NCBI GenBank assembly: GCA_036417435.1
Contig: CM070899.1
Coordinates: 102,488,368 to 102,552,367 of the forward strand
DNA length: 64,000 bases
Direction: 5' to 3'
Source: Inia geoffrensis
Lineage: Eukaryota; Chordata; Mammalia; Artiodactyla; Iniidae
The notes beneath the pieces are model-generated. The model was not told where the DNA came from, did no database searches, and saw only the letters and a program-made list of their open reading frames with translations. The stretch's first letter is position 1, and each line of letters opens with the position of its first letter. Below, piece by piece: positions 8,880-22,193 of this stretch. The position numbers and the translations under genes were made by a program.

Positions 8880-9561
8880 CCGGAGCATGCTGCTGCTGAG
8901 GCATCAAGGCAGGAGGACGTGCCACCTGACAAGCGGCACCCCGGACCGCTATTGCCCATTCTCCCCTGCCTGGTACCCCAATCTCCCGATCCAGCGTGGC
9001 CCTCCTACAGGTAAGCAAAGCCTGGTGTACCCAAATGAGGGTGGAGCAGCTGAGAGGGAAGAGCGGTGAAGTAACCGGATCTTCACAGCTCCTGCTAGGC
9101 AGGTTCCCACCTCCAGCCATCTTCATTAGAGTCGCCCCACCTGCGAACCATGGCACCCTCCGAATGGCCCACTTGCAAGGCTTGTGATATGTCTGTGGTG
9201 GGGCAGTGCAGGTTAAGGGGCAGGAGGTGAGCATACACAAGCCCAGAGGTGTGTGTTTAGCCACGTTCGACTCCCGATTTCCAATCCAACACCGGGACCC
9301 CTCTAATACTTTCTTTCCCCAAGTTACCAGAGACGACACGGAGTAGTGCTGCCACCTTGTGGCACACTGCCGTAACAACCTTACCAACTATGCTGAAGGG
9401 CAACTGTCATTCACAAGGCCTAGAGCCTGCGGCTTTGAAAACACAACCCTGCCCTCAGGAAATATCCTGGGCTAGGCAATCTGAAATGAATCCACATCAG
9501 GCCCGACTCTCAGGCAGAAACCTTACAAGACCTCAGTGGTAGTCACCCGCGTTTTAGAAAA

Positions 9562-10439
9562 CAGCACATTCAAATGAAAAGATGCTCAAGGTCTCTCATG
9601 ATTAGAGAGTGAAAAGAAAGCTAGACGAGTTGATCCCTGGCTGAAGTCCTCTCAAACCCTAAAATTTTAAGTGCTCAAGAGGGCAGGCCACAAGGTGAAG
9701 CCAGCTATTGCTGTTGGTGGGATTGTAAATTGGTAACAGCCGGTATGAGGATCAGTAGGCACATTCCTTACCAAACTAAACACTGGAGGTACCACGAGAT
9801 TCGGCAACCCCGCTGCAGGTCGTATAACCAGACACTAGCATCATTGGAAGGAAGCTCTTGCACCCCAGCAGTCGTTGTGGTACCCTTGACCACAGCCAAG
9901 ACATACAGACGAACGAACGGTCGAGCGAGGGGTGAAGGGAGAAAGATGTTCCGCTACCTACACACGCTCGACTACCACACAGCCATAGAACAAAATGCAC
10001 TCATAGTATTTGCAGCAGCATGGGTGGAGCACTAGATGATCTCACTAATTCTGGTCAATTAGAGGCAGCAAGACACATATACCCGGATATCCCTTATGTG
10101 TGCAGTCTACATAGGGATACAAAGGAAGTTAGTAAAGAAAGGAAACACAGGTTCACAAAGGGAAGAAAGAAGCGAGGAGTTCCGAAAGGGGGAGATTGGA
10201 GACCGGGGAAGAGTGAATTAGGAGATTGGGATTAACACAAACACATTTAACGTATGAAAAAGTGCTCATCAAGGGCGACTCACGCAAAAGAACATGGGAC
10301 TCTACAAAATATTCCTCGATAAGTAACAGGGCAAAGGATCCGAAACCCTACAGGTAGAGCTACGTTTATAATTGCGTCAAGTGGCTGTAGAACTCAAAGA
10401 GACGCAGCATTGTATATAAACTATGCTGAAAGAGAAAAG
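9562..10439 (+). mobile_element. LINE-1 3' end, fragment a (unit 3/4 junction)
   Basis: Private G at 10194 and 10284; A at 10306 shared with unit 2. Confidence 0.85.
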
Positions 10440-11179
10440 GACTGTTCAATGACAAGGCAAGTAAGGGGTTACGAAATGGCCACTTTCTTACCTCAGGCCT
10501 CTGTGACGTCGGCTGGCGTCAGACCCCTGGAGCCTCAGGAGGCCTGTGTCCCACGGCTGGAGGATGCTGCTGCTGTTCTCCGCTGCGTGGTACCACAATC
10601 TGCCAATCCAACAGGGCCCTCCTACAGGTAAGCACAGCCTGGTGTACCCAAATGATGATGAAACAGCTGAGAGGGAAGGGCTGTGAAGAAAGCGGATCTC
10701 CACAGCTCCTGCTAGGCAAGTTCCCACCTCCAGCCCACTTCATTAGAGAGGCCCCACCTGCGAACCACGGCACCCTCCGAGTAGCCCATTTGCAAGGCTT
10801 GCGATATGCCTGCGGTGGGGCAGTGCAGGTTAAGGGGCAGGAGGTGAGCATACACAAGCCCAGAGATGTGTGTTTAGCCACGTTCGACACCCCATTTCCA
10901 ATCCAACACCGGGACCCCCTCTAAGACTATCTTTCCCCACGTTACCAGAGACGACACGGAGCACTGCTGCCACCTCGTGGCACACTGCCGTAACAATCTT
11001 ACCAACTGTGCTGAAGGGCATCTGTCATCCACAAGGCCTACAGCCTGCGGCTTTGAAGACACAACTCAGCCCTCAAGAAATATCCTGGGCTAGGGAAACT
11101 GAAACGAATTCAAATCACGCCCGACCCTGAGGCAGGAACCTTTCAAGAACTCAGTGGTACTCACCCGCGTTGTAGAAAA

Positions 11180-12057
11180 CAGCACATTGAAGAGAAAAGA
11201 TGCTTAGGATCTGTCATGATTAGAGAGTGCAAAGAAAGCTAGACGAGGTGTTCCCTGGCTGCAGTCCTCTCAAACGCTAAAAGCGTAAGTGCTCAAGAGG
11301 GCATGCCAAAAAGAGAAGCCAGCTATTGCTATTGGTGGGAATGTAAATTGCTAACAGCCGGTATGAGGAACACTAGGCATATTCCTTACCAAACTAAACA
11401 CTGGAGGTACCACGAGATTCGGCAACCCCGCTGCAGGTCGTATAACCAGACACTAGCATCATTGGAAGAAAGCTCTTGCACCCCAGCGGTCCTTGCGGTT
11501 CCCATGACCGCAGCCAAGACAGAGAAATGAACGGAATGGGGAGCGAGGGGTGAATGGAGAAAGATGTTCTGCTACCTACACACCCTCGACTACCACTCAG
11601 CCACAGAACAAAATGAACCCATACTCTTTGCAGCAGCATGGGTGCAGCAGTACATGATCTCACTAATCCCGGTCAATTAGAGGCAGCAAGACACATATTC
11701 CAGGATATCCCACTTTTGTCTGCCGCCTAAATACGGATACTAAGGAAGCTAGTCCACATAGGAAACACAGGTTCACAAAGGGAAGAACGAAGCCTGGACT
11801 TCCCTGAGGGGGAAATTGGAGAACGGGGAGGGGTGAAGTAGGAGGTCGGGATTCACAGAAACACGCTTAACTTATCAAAAAGTGCTCAAGGGCGACCCAC
11901 TCTCAATCACAGGGTACGCTACAAAACATTCCTCAATACGCGAAGAGTGCAAAGAATCCGAGACCCTAAGGGTATAGCTACATGTATAATTGCATCAAGT
12001 GGCTGTAGAACTCAAACAGACGCAATATTGTATATGAACTAGGCTGAAAGGGAAAAG
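11180..12057 (+). mobile_element. LINE-1 3' end, fragment b (unit 4)
   Basis: CCCAGCGGTCC near 11484 is right-group, but the 3' UTR part is left-group: a switch inside the fragment. Confidence 0.85.
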
Positions 12058-12158
12058 TACTGTACAATGACAAGGCAAGTAAGGGGTTAAGAAATGCCTA
12101 CTCTGTTACCTCAGGTGTCTGTGATGTCGTTAGCACGGTAACGCCCCTGGAACCTAAG

Positions 12159-12212
12159 CAGGTCTGGGTCCCACGGCAGACCTGGGTCCCACGGCAGACC
12201 TGGGTCCCACGG
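12159..12212 (+). repeat. 18-bp minisatellite, 3 copies (unit 4)
   Basis: First copy with GGTCTGGG. Confidence 0.95.
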
Positions 12213-12894
12213 CCGGAGCATGCTGCTGCTGAGGCATCAAGGCAGGAGGACGTGCCACCTGACAAGCGGCACCCCGGACCGCTATTGCCCATTCTCCCCT
12301 GCCTGGTACCCCAATCTCCCGATCCAGCGTGGCCCTCCTACAGGTAAGCAAAGCCTGGTGTACCCAAATGAGGGTGGAGCAGCTGAGAGGGAAGAGCGGT
12401 GAAGTAACCGGATCTTCACAGCTCCTGCTAGGCAGGTTCCCACCTCCAGCCATCTTCATTAGAGTCGCCCCACCTGCGAACCATGGCACCCTCCGAATGG
12501 CCCACTTGCAAGGCTTGTGATATGTCTGTGGTGGGGCAGTGCAGGTTAAGGGGCAGGAGGTGAGCATACACAAGCCCAGAGGTGTGTGTTTAGCCACGTT
12601 CGACTCCCGATTTCCAATCCAACACCGGGACCCCTCTAATACTTTCTTTCCCCAAGTTACCAGAGACGACACGGAGTAGTGCTGCCACCTTGTGGCACAC
12701 TGCCGTAACAACCTTACCAACTATGCTGAAGGGCAACTGTCATTCACAAGGCCTAGAGCCTGCGGCTTTGAAAACACAACCCTGCCCTCAGGAAATATCC
12801 TGGGCTAGGCAATCTGAAATGAATCCACATCAGGCCCGACTCTCAGGCAGAAACCTTACAAGACCTCAGTGGTAGTCACCCGCGTTTTAGAAAA

Positions 12895-13772
12895 CAGCAC
12901 ATTCAAATGAAAAGATGCTCAAGGTCTCTCATGATTAGAGAGTGAAAAGAAAGCTAGACGAGTTGATCCCTGGCTGAAGTCCTCTCAAACCCTAAAATTT
13001 TAAGTGCTCAAGAGGGCAGGCCACAAGGTGAAGCCAGCTATTGCTGTTGGTGGGATTGTAAATTGGTAACAGCCGGTATGAGGATCAGTAGGCACATTCC
13101 TTACCAAACTAAACACTGGAGGTACCACGAGACTCGGCAACCCCGCTGCAGGTCGTATAACCAGACACTAGCATCATTGGAAGGAAGCTCTTGCACCCCA
13201 GCAGTCGTTGTGGTACCCTTGACCACAGCCAAGACATACAGACGAACGAACTGTCGAGCGAGGGGTGAAGGGAGAAAGATGTTCCGCTACCTACACACGC
13301 TCGACTACCACACAGCCATAGAACAAAATGCACTCATAGTATTTGCAGCAGCATGGGTGGAGCACTAGATGATCTCACTAATTCTGGTCAATTAGAGGCA
13401 GCAAGACACATATACCCGGATATCCCTTATGTGTGCAGTCTACATAGGGATACAAAGGAAGTTAGTAAAGAAAGGAAACACAGGTTCACAAAGGGAAGAA
13501 AGAAGCGAGGAGTTCCCAAAGGGGGAGATTGGAGACCGGGGAAGAGTGAATTAGGAGATTGGGATTAACACAAACACATTTAACGTATGAAAAAGTGCTC
13601 ATCAAGGGCGACTCACCCAAAAGAACATGGGACTCTACCAAATATTCCTCGATAAGTAACAGGGCAAAGGATCCGAAACCCTACAGGTAGAGCTACGTTT
13701 ATAATTGCGTCAAGTGGCTGTAGAACTCAAAGAGACGCAGCATTGTATATAAACTATGCTGAAAGAGAAAAG
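12895..13772 (+). mobile_element. LINE-1 3' end, fragment a (unit 4/5 junction)
   Basis: First copy with GAGACTCGG and ACTGTCGAG. Confidence 0.85.
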
Positions 13773-14512
13773 GACTGTTCAATGACAAGGCAAGTAAGGG
13801 GTTACGAAATGGCCACTTTCTTACCTCAGGCCTCTGTGACGTCGGCTGGCGTCAGACCCCTGGAGCCTCAGGAGGCCTGTGTCCCACGGCTGGAGGATGC
13901 TGCTGCTGTTCTCCGCTGCGTGGTACCACAATCTGCCAATCCAACAGGGCCCTCCTACAGGTAAGCACAGCCTGGTGTACCCAAATGATGATGAAACAGC
14001 TGAGAGGGAAGGGCTGTGAAGAAAGCGGATCTCCACAGCTCCTGCTAGGCAAGTTCCCACCTCCAGCCCACTTCATTAGAGAGGCCCCACCTGCGAACCA
14101 CGGCACCCTCCGAGTAGCCCACTTGCAAGGCTTGCGATATGCCTGCGGTGGGGCAGTGCAGGTTAAGGGGCAGGAGGTGAGCATACACAAGCCCAGAGAT
14201 GTGTGTTTAGCCACGTTCGACTCCCCATTTCCAATCCAACACCGGGACCCCCTCTAAGACTATCTTTCCCCACGTTACCAGAGACGACACGGAGCACTGC
14301 TGCCACCTCGTGGCACACTGCCGTAACAATCTTACCAACTGTGCTGAAGGGCATCTGTCATCCACAAGGCCTACAGCCTGCGGCTTTGAAGACACAACCC
14401 AGCCCTCAAGAAATATCCTGGGCTAGGGAAACTGAAACGAATTCAAATCACGCCCGACCCTGAGGCAGGAACCTTTCAAGAACTCAGTGGTACTCACCCG
14501 CGTTGTAGAAAA

Positions 14513-15390
14513 CAGCACATTGAAGAGAAAAGATGCTTAGGATCTGTCATGATTAGAGAGTGCAAAGAAAGCTAGACGAGGTGTTCCCTGGCTGCAGTCC
14601 TCTCAAACGCTAAAAGCGTAAGTGCTCAAGAGGGCATGCCAAAAAGAGAAGCCAGCTATTGCTATTGGTGGGAATGTAAATTGCTAACAGCCGGTATGAG
14701 GAACACTAGGCATATTCCTTACCATACTAAACACTGGAGGTACCACGAGATTCGGCAACCCCGCTGCAGGTCGTATAACCAGACACTAGCATCATTGGAA
14801 GAAAGCTCTTGCACCCCAGCGGTACTTGCGGTTCCCATGACCGCAGCCAAGACAGAGAAATGAACGGAATGGGGAGCGAGGGGTGAATGGAGAAAGATGT
14901 TCTGCTACCTACACACCCTCGACTACCACTCAGCCACAGAACAAAATGAACCCATACTCTTTGCAGCAGCATGGGTGCAGCAGTACATGATCTCACTAAT
15001 TCCGGTCAATTAGAGGCAGCAAGACACATATTCCAGGATATCCCACTTTTGTCTGCCGCCTAAATACGGATACTAAGGAAGCTAGTCCACATAGGAAACA
15101 CAGGTTCACAAAGGGAAGAACGAAGCCTGGACTTCCCTGAGGGGGAAATTGGAGAACGGGGAAGGGTGAAGTAGGAGGTCGGGATTAACAGAAACACGCT
15201 TAACTTATCAAAAAGTGCTCAAGGGCGACCCACTCTCAATCACAGGGAACGCTACAAAACATTCCTCAATACGCGAAGAGTGCAAAGAATCCGAGACCCT
15301 AAGGGTATAGCTACATGTATAATTGCATCAAGTGGCTGTAGAACTCAAACAGACGCAACATTGTATATGAACTAGGCTGAAAGGGAAAAG
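14513..15390 (+). mobile_element. LINE-1 3' end, fragment b (unit 5)
   Basis: CCATAC at 14724 changes Gln to His in the remnant frame; GGGATTAACAG at 15181 is private and closer to L1. Confidence 0.85.
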
Positions 15391-15491
15391 GACTGTACAA
15401 TGACAAGGCAAGTAAGGGGTTAAGAAATGCCTACTCTGTTACCTCAGGTGTCTGTGATGTCGTTAGCACGGTAACGCCCCTGGAGCCTAAG

Positions 15492-15545
15492 CAGGCCTGG
15501 GTCCCACGGCAGACCTGGGTCCCACGGCAGACCTGGGTCCCACGG
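15492..15545 (+). repeat. 18-bp minisatellite, 3 copies (unit 5)
   Basis: First copy reads GGCCTGGG, the right-group form, combined with three copies as in units 14-19. Confidence 0.95.
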
Positions 15546-16227
15546 CCGGAGCATGCTGCTGCTGAGGCATCAAGGCAGGAGGACGTGCCACCTGACAAGC
15601 GGCACCACGGACCGCTATTGCCCATTCTCCCCTGCCTGGTACCCCAATCTCCCGATCCAGCGTGGCCCTCCTACAGGTAAGCAAAGCCTGGTGTACCCAA
15701 ATGAGGGTGGAGCAGCTGAGAGGGAAGAGCGGTGAAGTAACCGGATCTTCACAGCTCCTGCTAGGCAGGTTCCCACCTCCAGCCATCTTCATTAGAGTCG
15801 CCCCACCTGCGAACCATGGCACCCTCCGAATGGCCCACTTGCAAGGCTTGTGATATGTCTGTGGTGGGGCAGTGCAGGTTAAGGGGCAGGAGGTGAGCAT
15901 ACACAAGCCCAGAGGTGTGTGTTTAGCCACGTTCGACTCCCGATTTCCAATCCAACACCGGGACCCCTCTAATACTTTCTTTCCCCAAGTTACCAGAGAC
16001 GACACGGAGTAGTGCTGCCACCTTGTGGCACACTGCCGTAACAACCTTACCAACTATGCTGAAGGGCAACTGTCATTCACAAGGCCTAGAGCCTGCGGCT
16101 TTGAAAACACAACCCTGCCCTCAGGAAATATCCTGGGCTAGGCAATCTGAAATGAATCCACATCAGGCCCGACTCTCAGGCAGAAACCTTACAAGACCTC
16201 AGTGGTAGTCACCCGCGTTTTAGAAAA

Positions 16228-17105
16228 CAGCACATTCAAATGAAAAGATGCTCAAGGTCCCTCATGATTAGAGAGTGAAAAGAAAGCTAGACGAGTTGAT
16301 CCCTGGCTGAAGTCCTCTCAAACCCTAAAATTTTAAGTGCTCAAGAGGGCAGGCCACAAGGTGAAGCCAGCTATTGCTGTTGGTGGGATTGTAAATTGGT
16401 AACAGCCGGTATGAGGATCAGTAGGCACATTCCTTACCAAACTAAACACTGGAGGTACCACGAGATTCGGCAACCCCACTGCAGGTCGTATAACCAGACA
16501 CTAGCATCATTGGAAGGAAGCTCTTGCACCCCAGCAGTCGTTGTGGTACCCTTGACCACAGCCAAGACATACAGACGAACGAACGGTCGAGCGAGGGGTG
16601 AAGGGAGAAAGATGTTCCGCTACCTACACACGCTCGACTACCACACAGCCATAGAACAAAATGCACTCATAGTATTTGCAGCAGCATGGGTGGAGCACTA
16701 GATGATCTCACTAATTCTGGTCAATTAGAGGCAGCAAGACATATATACCCGGATGTCCCTTATGTGTGCAGTCTACATAGGGATACAAAGGAAGTTAGTA
16801 AAGAAAGGAAACACAGGTTCACAAAGGGAAGAAAGAAGCGAGGAGTTCCCAAAGGGGGAGATTGGAGACCGGGGAAGAGTGAATTAGGAGATTGGGATTA
16901 ACACAAACACATTTAACGTATGAAAAAGTGCTCATCAAGGGCGACTCACCCAAAAGAACATGGGACTCTACCAAATATTCCTCGATAAGTAACAGGGCAA
17001 AGGATCCGAAACCCTACATGTAGAGCTACGTTTATAATTGCGTCAAGTGGCTGTAGAACTCAAAGAGACGCAGCATTGTATATAAACTATGCTGAAAGAG
17101 AAAAG
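16228..17105 (+). mobile_element. LINE-1 3' end, fragment a (unit 5/6 junction)
   Basis: Left-group. Private CCCCACTGC near 16476, GACATATATA near 16739, GGATGTCCC near 16752 and CTACATGTAG near 17015. Confidence 0.85.
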
Positions 17106-17845
17106 GACTGTTCAATGACAAGGCAAGTAAGGGGTTACGAAATGGCCACTTTCTTACCTCAGGCCTCTGTGACGTCGGCTGGCGTCAGACCCCTGGAGCC
17201 TCAGGAGGCCTGTGTCCCACGGCTGGAGGATGCTGCTGCTGTTCTCCGCTGCGTGGTACCACAATCTGCCAATCCAACAGGGCCCTCCTACAGGTAAGCA
17301 CAGCCTGGTGTACCCAAATGATGATGAAACAGCTGAGAGGGAAGGGCTGTGAAGAAAGCGGATCTCCACAGCTCCTGCTAGGCAAGTTCCCACCTCCAGC
17401 CCACTTCATTAGAGAGGCCCCACCTGCGAACCACGGCACCCTCCGAGTAGCCCACTTGCAAGGCTTGCGATATGCCTGCGGTGGAGCAGTGCAGGTTAAG
17501 GGGCAGGAGGTGAGCATACACAAGCCCAGAGATGTGTGTTTAGCCACGTTCGACTCCCCATTTCCAATCCAACACCGGGACCCCCTCTAAGACTATCTTT
17601 CCCCACGTTACCAGAGACGACACGGAGCACTGCTGCCACCTCGTGGCACACTGCCGTAACAATCTTACCAACTGTGCTGAAGGGCATCTGTCATCCACAA
17701 GGCCTACAGCCTGCGGCTTTGAAGACACAACTCAGCCCTCAAGAAATATCCTGGGCTAGGGAAACTGAAACGAATTCAAATCACGCCCGACCCTGAGGCA
17801 GGAACCTTTCAAGAACTCAGTGGTACTCACCCGCGTTGTAGAAAA

Positions 17846-18723
17846 CAGCACATTGAAGAGAAAAGATGCTTAGGATCTGTCATGATTAGAGAGTGCAAAG
17901 AAAGCTAGACGAGGTGTTCCCTGGCTGCAGTCCTCTCAAACGCTAAAAGCGTAAGTGCTCAAGAGGGCATGCCAAAAAGAGAAGCCAGCTATTGCTATTG
18001 GTGGGAATGTAAATTGCTAACAGCCGGTATGAGGAACACTAGGCATATTCCTTACCAAACTAAACACTGGAGGTACCACGAGATTCGGCAACCCCGCTGC
18101 AGGTCGTATAACCAGACACTAGCATCATTGGAAGAAAGCTCTTGCACCCCAGTGGTCCTTGCGGTTCCCATGACCGCAGCCAAGACAGAGAAATGAACGG
18201 AATGGGGAGCGAGGGGTGAATGGAGAAAGATGTTCTGCTACCTACACACCCTCGACTACCACTCAGCCACAGAACAAAATGAACCCATACTCTTTGCAGC
18301 AGCATGGGTGCAGCAGTACATGATCTCACTAATCCCGGTCAATTAGAGGCAGCAAGACACATATTCCAGGATATCCCACTTTTGTCTGCCGCCTAAATAC
18401 GGATACTAAGGAAGCTAGTCCACATAGGAAACACAGGTTCACAAAGGGAAGAACGAAGCCTGGACTTCCCTGAGGGGGAAATTGGAGAACGGGGAAGGGT
18501 GAAGTAGGAGGTCGGGATTCACAGAAACACGCTTAACTTATCAAAAAGTGCTCAAGGGCGACCCACTCTCAATCACAGGGTACGCTACAAAACATTCCTC
18601 AATACGCGAAGAGTGCAAAGAATCCGAGACCCTAAGGGTATAGCTACATGTATAATTGCATCAAGTGGCTGTAGAACTCAAACAGACGCAACATTGTATA
18701 TGAACTAGGCTGAAAGGGAAAAG
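17846..18723 (+). mobile_element. LINE-1 3' end, fragment b (unit 6)
   Basis: Alternates left and right states four times within about 350 bp of its 3' part. Confidence 0.85.
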
Positions 18724-18824
18724 TACTGTACAATGACAAGGCAAGTAAGGGGTTAAGAAATGCCTACTCTGTTACCTCAGGTGTCTGTGATGTCGTTAGC
18801 ACGGTAACGCCCCTGGAACCTAAG

Positions 18825-18878
18825 CAGGTCTGGGTCCCACGGCAGACCTGGGTCCCACGGCAGACCTGGGTCCCACGG
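18825..18878 (+). repeat. 18-bp minisatellite, 3 copies (unit 6)
   Basis: Back to the left-group first copy GGTCTGGG. Confidence 0.95.
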
Positions 18879-19560
18879 CCGGAGCATGCTGCTGCTGAGG
18901 CATCAAGGCAGGATGACGTGCCACCTGACAAGCGGCACCCCGGACCGCTATTGCCCATTCTCCCCTGCCTGGTACCCCAATCTCCCGATCCAGCGTGGCC
19001 CTCCTACAGGTAAGCAAAGCCTGGTGTACCCAAATGAGGGTGGAGCAGCTGAGAGGGAAGAGCGGTGAAGTAACCGGATCTTCACAGCTCCTGCTAGGCA
19101 GGTTCCCACCTCCAGCCATCTTCATTAGAGTGGCCCCACCTGCGAACCATGGCACCCTCCGAATGGCCCACTTGCAAGGCTTGTGATATGTCTGTGGTGG
19201 GGCAGTGCAGGTTAAGGGGCAGGAGGTGAGCATACACAAGCCCAGAGGTGTGTGTTTAGCCACGTTCGACTCCCGATTTCCAATCCAACACCGGGACCCC
19301 TCTAATACTTTCTTTCCCCAAGTTACCAGAGACGACACGGAGTAGTGCTGCCACCTTGTGGCACACTGCCGTAACAACCTTACCAACTATGCTGAAGGGC
19401 AACTGTCATTGACAAGGCCTAGAGCCTGCGGCTTTGAAAACACAACCCTGCCCTCAGGAAATAACCTGGGCTAGGCAATCTGAAATGAATCCACATCAGG
19501 CCCGACTCTCAGGCAGAAACCTTACAAGACCTCAGTGGTAGTCACCCGCGTTTTAGAAAA

Positions 19561-20438
19561 CAGCACATTCAAATGAAAAGATGCTCAAGGTCTCTCATGA
19601 TTAGAGAGTGAAAAGAAAGCTAGACGAGTTGATCCCTGGCTGAAGTCCTCTCAAACCCTAAAATTTTAAGTGCTCAAGAGGGCAGGCCACAAGGTGAAGC
19701 CAGCTATTGCTGTTGGTGGGATTGTAAATTGGTAACAGCCGGTATGAGGATCAGTAGGCACATTCCTTACCAAACTAAACACTGGAGGTACCACGAGACT
19801 CGGCAACCCCGCTGCAGGTCGTATAACCAGACACTAGCATCATTGGAAGGAAGCTCTTGCACCCCAGCAGTCGTTGTGGTACCCTTGACCACAGCCAAGA
19901 CATACAGACGAACGAACTGTCGAGCGAGGGGTGAAGGGAGAAAGATGTTCCGCTACCTACACACGCTCGACTACCACACAGCCATAGAACAAAATGCACT
20001 CATAGTATTTGCAGCAGCATGGGTGGAGCACTAGATGATCTCACTAATTCTGGTCAATTAGAGGCAGCAAGACACATATACCCGGATATCCCTTATGTGT
20101 GCAGTCTACATAGGGATACAAAGGAAGTTAGTAAAGAAAGGAAACACAGGTTCACAAAGGGAAGAAAGAAGCGAGGAGTTCCCAAAGGGGGAGATTGGAG
20201 ACCGGGGAAGAGTGAATTAGGAGATTAGGATTAACACAAACACATTTAACGTATGAAAAAGTGCTCATCAAGGGCGACTCACCCAAAAGAACATGGGACT
20301 CTACCAAATATTCCTCGATAAGTAACAGGGCAAAGCATCCGAAACCCTACAGGTAGAGCTACGTTTATAATTGCGTCAAGTGGCTGTAGAACTCAAAGAG
20401 ACGCAGCATTGTATATAAACTATGCTGAAAGAGAAAAG
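19561..20438 (+). mobile_element. LINE-1 3' end, fragment a (unit 6/7 junction)
   Basis: Right-group. Private A at 20227 and C at 20336. Confidence 0.85.
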
Positions 20439-21178
20439 GACTGTTCAATGACAAGGCAAGTAAGGGGTTACGAAATGGCCACTTTCTTACCTCAGGCCTC
20501 TGTGACGTCGGCTGGCGTCAGACCCCTGGAGCCTCAGGAGGCCTGTGTCCCACGGCTGGAGGATGCTGCTGCTGTTCTCCGCTGCGTGGTACCACAATCT
20601 GCCAATCCAACAGGGCCCTCCTACAGGTAAGCACAGCCTGGTGTACCCAAATGATGATGAAACAGCTGAGAGGGAAGGGCTGTGAAGAAAGCGGATCTCC
20701 ACAGCTCCTGCTAGGCAAGTTCCCACCTCCAGCCCACTTCATTAGAGAGGCCCCACCTGCGAACCACGGCACCCACCGAGTAGCCCACTTGCAAGGCTTG
20801 CGATATGCCTGCGGTGGGGCAGTGCAGGTTAAGGGGCAGGAGGTGAGCATACACAAGCCCAGAGATGTGTGTTTAGCCACGTTCGACTCCCCATTTCCAA
20901 TCCAACACCGGGACCCCCTCTAAGACTATCTTTCCCCACGTTACCAGAGACGACACGGAGCACTGCTGCCACCTCGTGGCACACTGCCGTAACAATCTTA
21001 CCAACTGTGCTGAAGGGCATCTGTCATCCACAAGGCCTACAGCCTGCGGCTTTGAAGAAACAACCCAGCCCTCAAGAAATATCCTGGGCTAGGGAAACTG
21101 AAACGAATTCAAATCACGCCCGACCCTGAGGCAGGAACCTTTCAAGAACTCAGTGGTACTCACCCGCGTTGTAGAAAA

Positions 21179-22056
21179 CAGCACATTGAAGAGAAAAGAT
21201 GCTTAGGATCTGTCATGATTAGAGAGTGCAAAGAAAGCTAGACGAGGTGTTCCCTGGCTGCAGTCCTCTCAAACGCTAAAAGCGTAAGTGCTCAAGAGGG
21301 CATGCCAAAAAGAGAAGCCAGCTATTGCTATTGGTGGGAATGTAAATTGCTAACAGCCGGTATGAGGAACACTAGGCATATTCCTTACCAAACTAAACAC
21401 TGGAGGTACCACGAGATTCGGCAACCCCGCTGCAGGTCGTATAACCAGACACTAGCATCATTGGAAGAAAGCTCTTGCACCCCAGCGGTCCTTGCGGTTC
21501 CCATGACCGCAGCCAAGACAGAGAAATGAACGGAATGGGGAGCGGGGGGTGAATGGAGAAAGATGTTCTGCTACCTACACACCCTCGACTACCACTCGGC
21601 CACAGAACAAAATGAACCCATACTCTTTGCAGCAGCATGGGTGCAGCAGTACATGATCTCACTAATTCCGGTCAATTAGAGGCAGAAAGACACATATTCC
21701 AGGATATCCCACTTTTGTCTGCCGCCTAAATACGGATACTAAGGAAGCTAGTCCACATAGGAAACACAGGTTCACAAAGGGAAGAACGAAGCCTGGACTT
21801 CCCTGAGGGGGAAATTGGAGAACGGGGAAGGGTGAAGTAGGAGGTCGGGATTCACAGAAACACGCTTAACTTATCAAAAAGTGCTCAAGGGCGACCCACT
21901 CTCAATCACAGGGAACGCTACAAAACATTCCTCAATACGCGAAGAGTGCAAAGAATCCGAAACCCTAAGGGTTTAACTACATGTATAATTGCATCAAGTG
22001 GCTGTAGAACTCAAACAGACGCAACATTGTATATGAACTAGGCTGAAAGGGAAAAG
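21179..22056 (+). mobile_element. LINE-1 3' end, fragment b (unit 7)
   Basis: Private AGCGGGGGGTG near 21541, CTCGGCC near 21596 and GGCAGAAAG near 21682. GTTTAACTAC near 21970 is shared with units 9 and 12. Confidence 0.85.
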
Positions 22057-22126
22057 TACTGTACAATGACAAGGCAAGTAAGGGGTTAAGAAATGCCTAC
22101 TCTGTTACCTCAGGTGTCTGTGATGT

Positions 22127-22142
22127 CGTTACCACGGTAACG
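22127..22142. repeat. Perfect 16-bp inverted repeat (unit 7)
   Basis: CGTTACC-AC-GGTAACG. In most units the left arm has one mismatch (CGTTAGC). Confidence 0.8.
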
Positions 22143-22157
22143 CCCCTGGAGCCTAAG

Positions 22158-22193
22158 CAGGCCTGCGTCCCACGGCAGACCTGGGTCCCACGG
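22158..22193 (+). repeat. 18-bp minisatellite, 2 copies (unit 7)
   Basis: First copy has a private C (GGCCTGCGTCCC). Confidence 0.95.

Larger units (their letters stand above)
6687..10019 (+). repeat. Higher-order unit 3 (3333 bp)
   Basis: Left sequence group. One private transition (T at 7394, CCCATCTCC) lies in non-L1 block A. Three 18-bp subrepeats. Confidence 0.95.
10020..13352 (+). repeat. Higher-order unit 4 (3333 bp), mosaic
   Basis: Private changes cluster in the first 900 bp: G at 10194, G at 10284, T at 10790, A at 10889 (this breaks the B-box-like motif). The A/B middle is left group. From about 13130 the unit switches to the right-group states GAGACTCGG and ACTGTCGAG, the first appearance of these in the window. 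Confidence 0.95.
13353..16685 (+). repeat. Higher-order unit 5 (3333 bp), mosaic
   Basis: Right-group states fill L1 fragment b and block B (AATTCCGG, GGGAACGCT, CAACATTG, GAGCCTAAG), but the next fragment a reverts to left-group states (GAGATTCGG, ACGGTCGAG). It shares CCATAC at 14724 only with units 18 and 19. C at 16260 is shared only with unit 7. Private changes include GGTACTTGC at 14821 and GGCACCACGG at 15601. Confidence 0.95.
16686..20018 (+). repeat. Higher-order unit 6 (3333 bp), mosaic
   Basis: Alternates between groups over short distances: left (AATCCCGG), right (GAAGGGTGA), left (GGGTACGCT), right (CAACATTG), left (GAACCTAAGCAGGTCTGGG), then right in the final L1 fragment a. 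GAGTGGCCCC is shared with unit 16 and AATAACCTGG with units 14-16. CATTGACAAGG is shared with unit 7. Confidence 0.95.
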
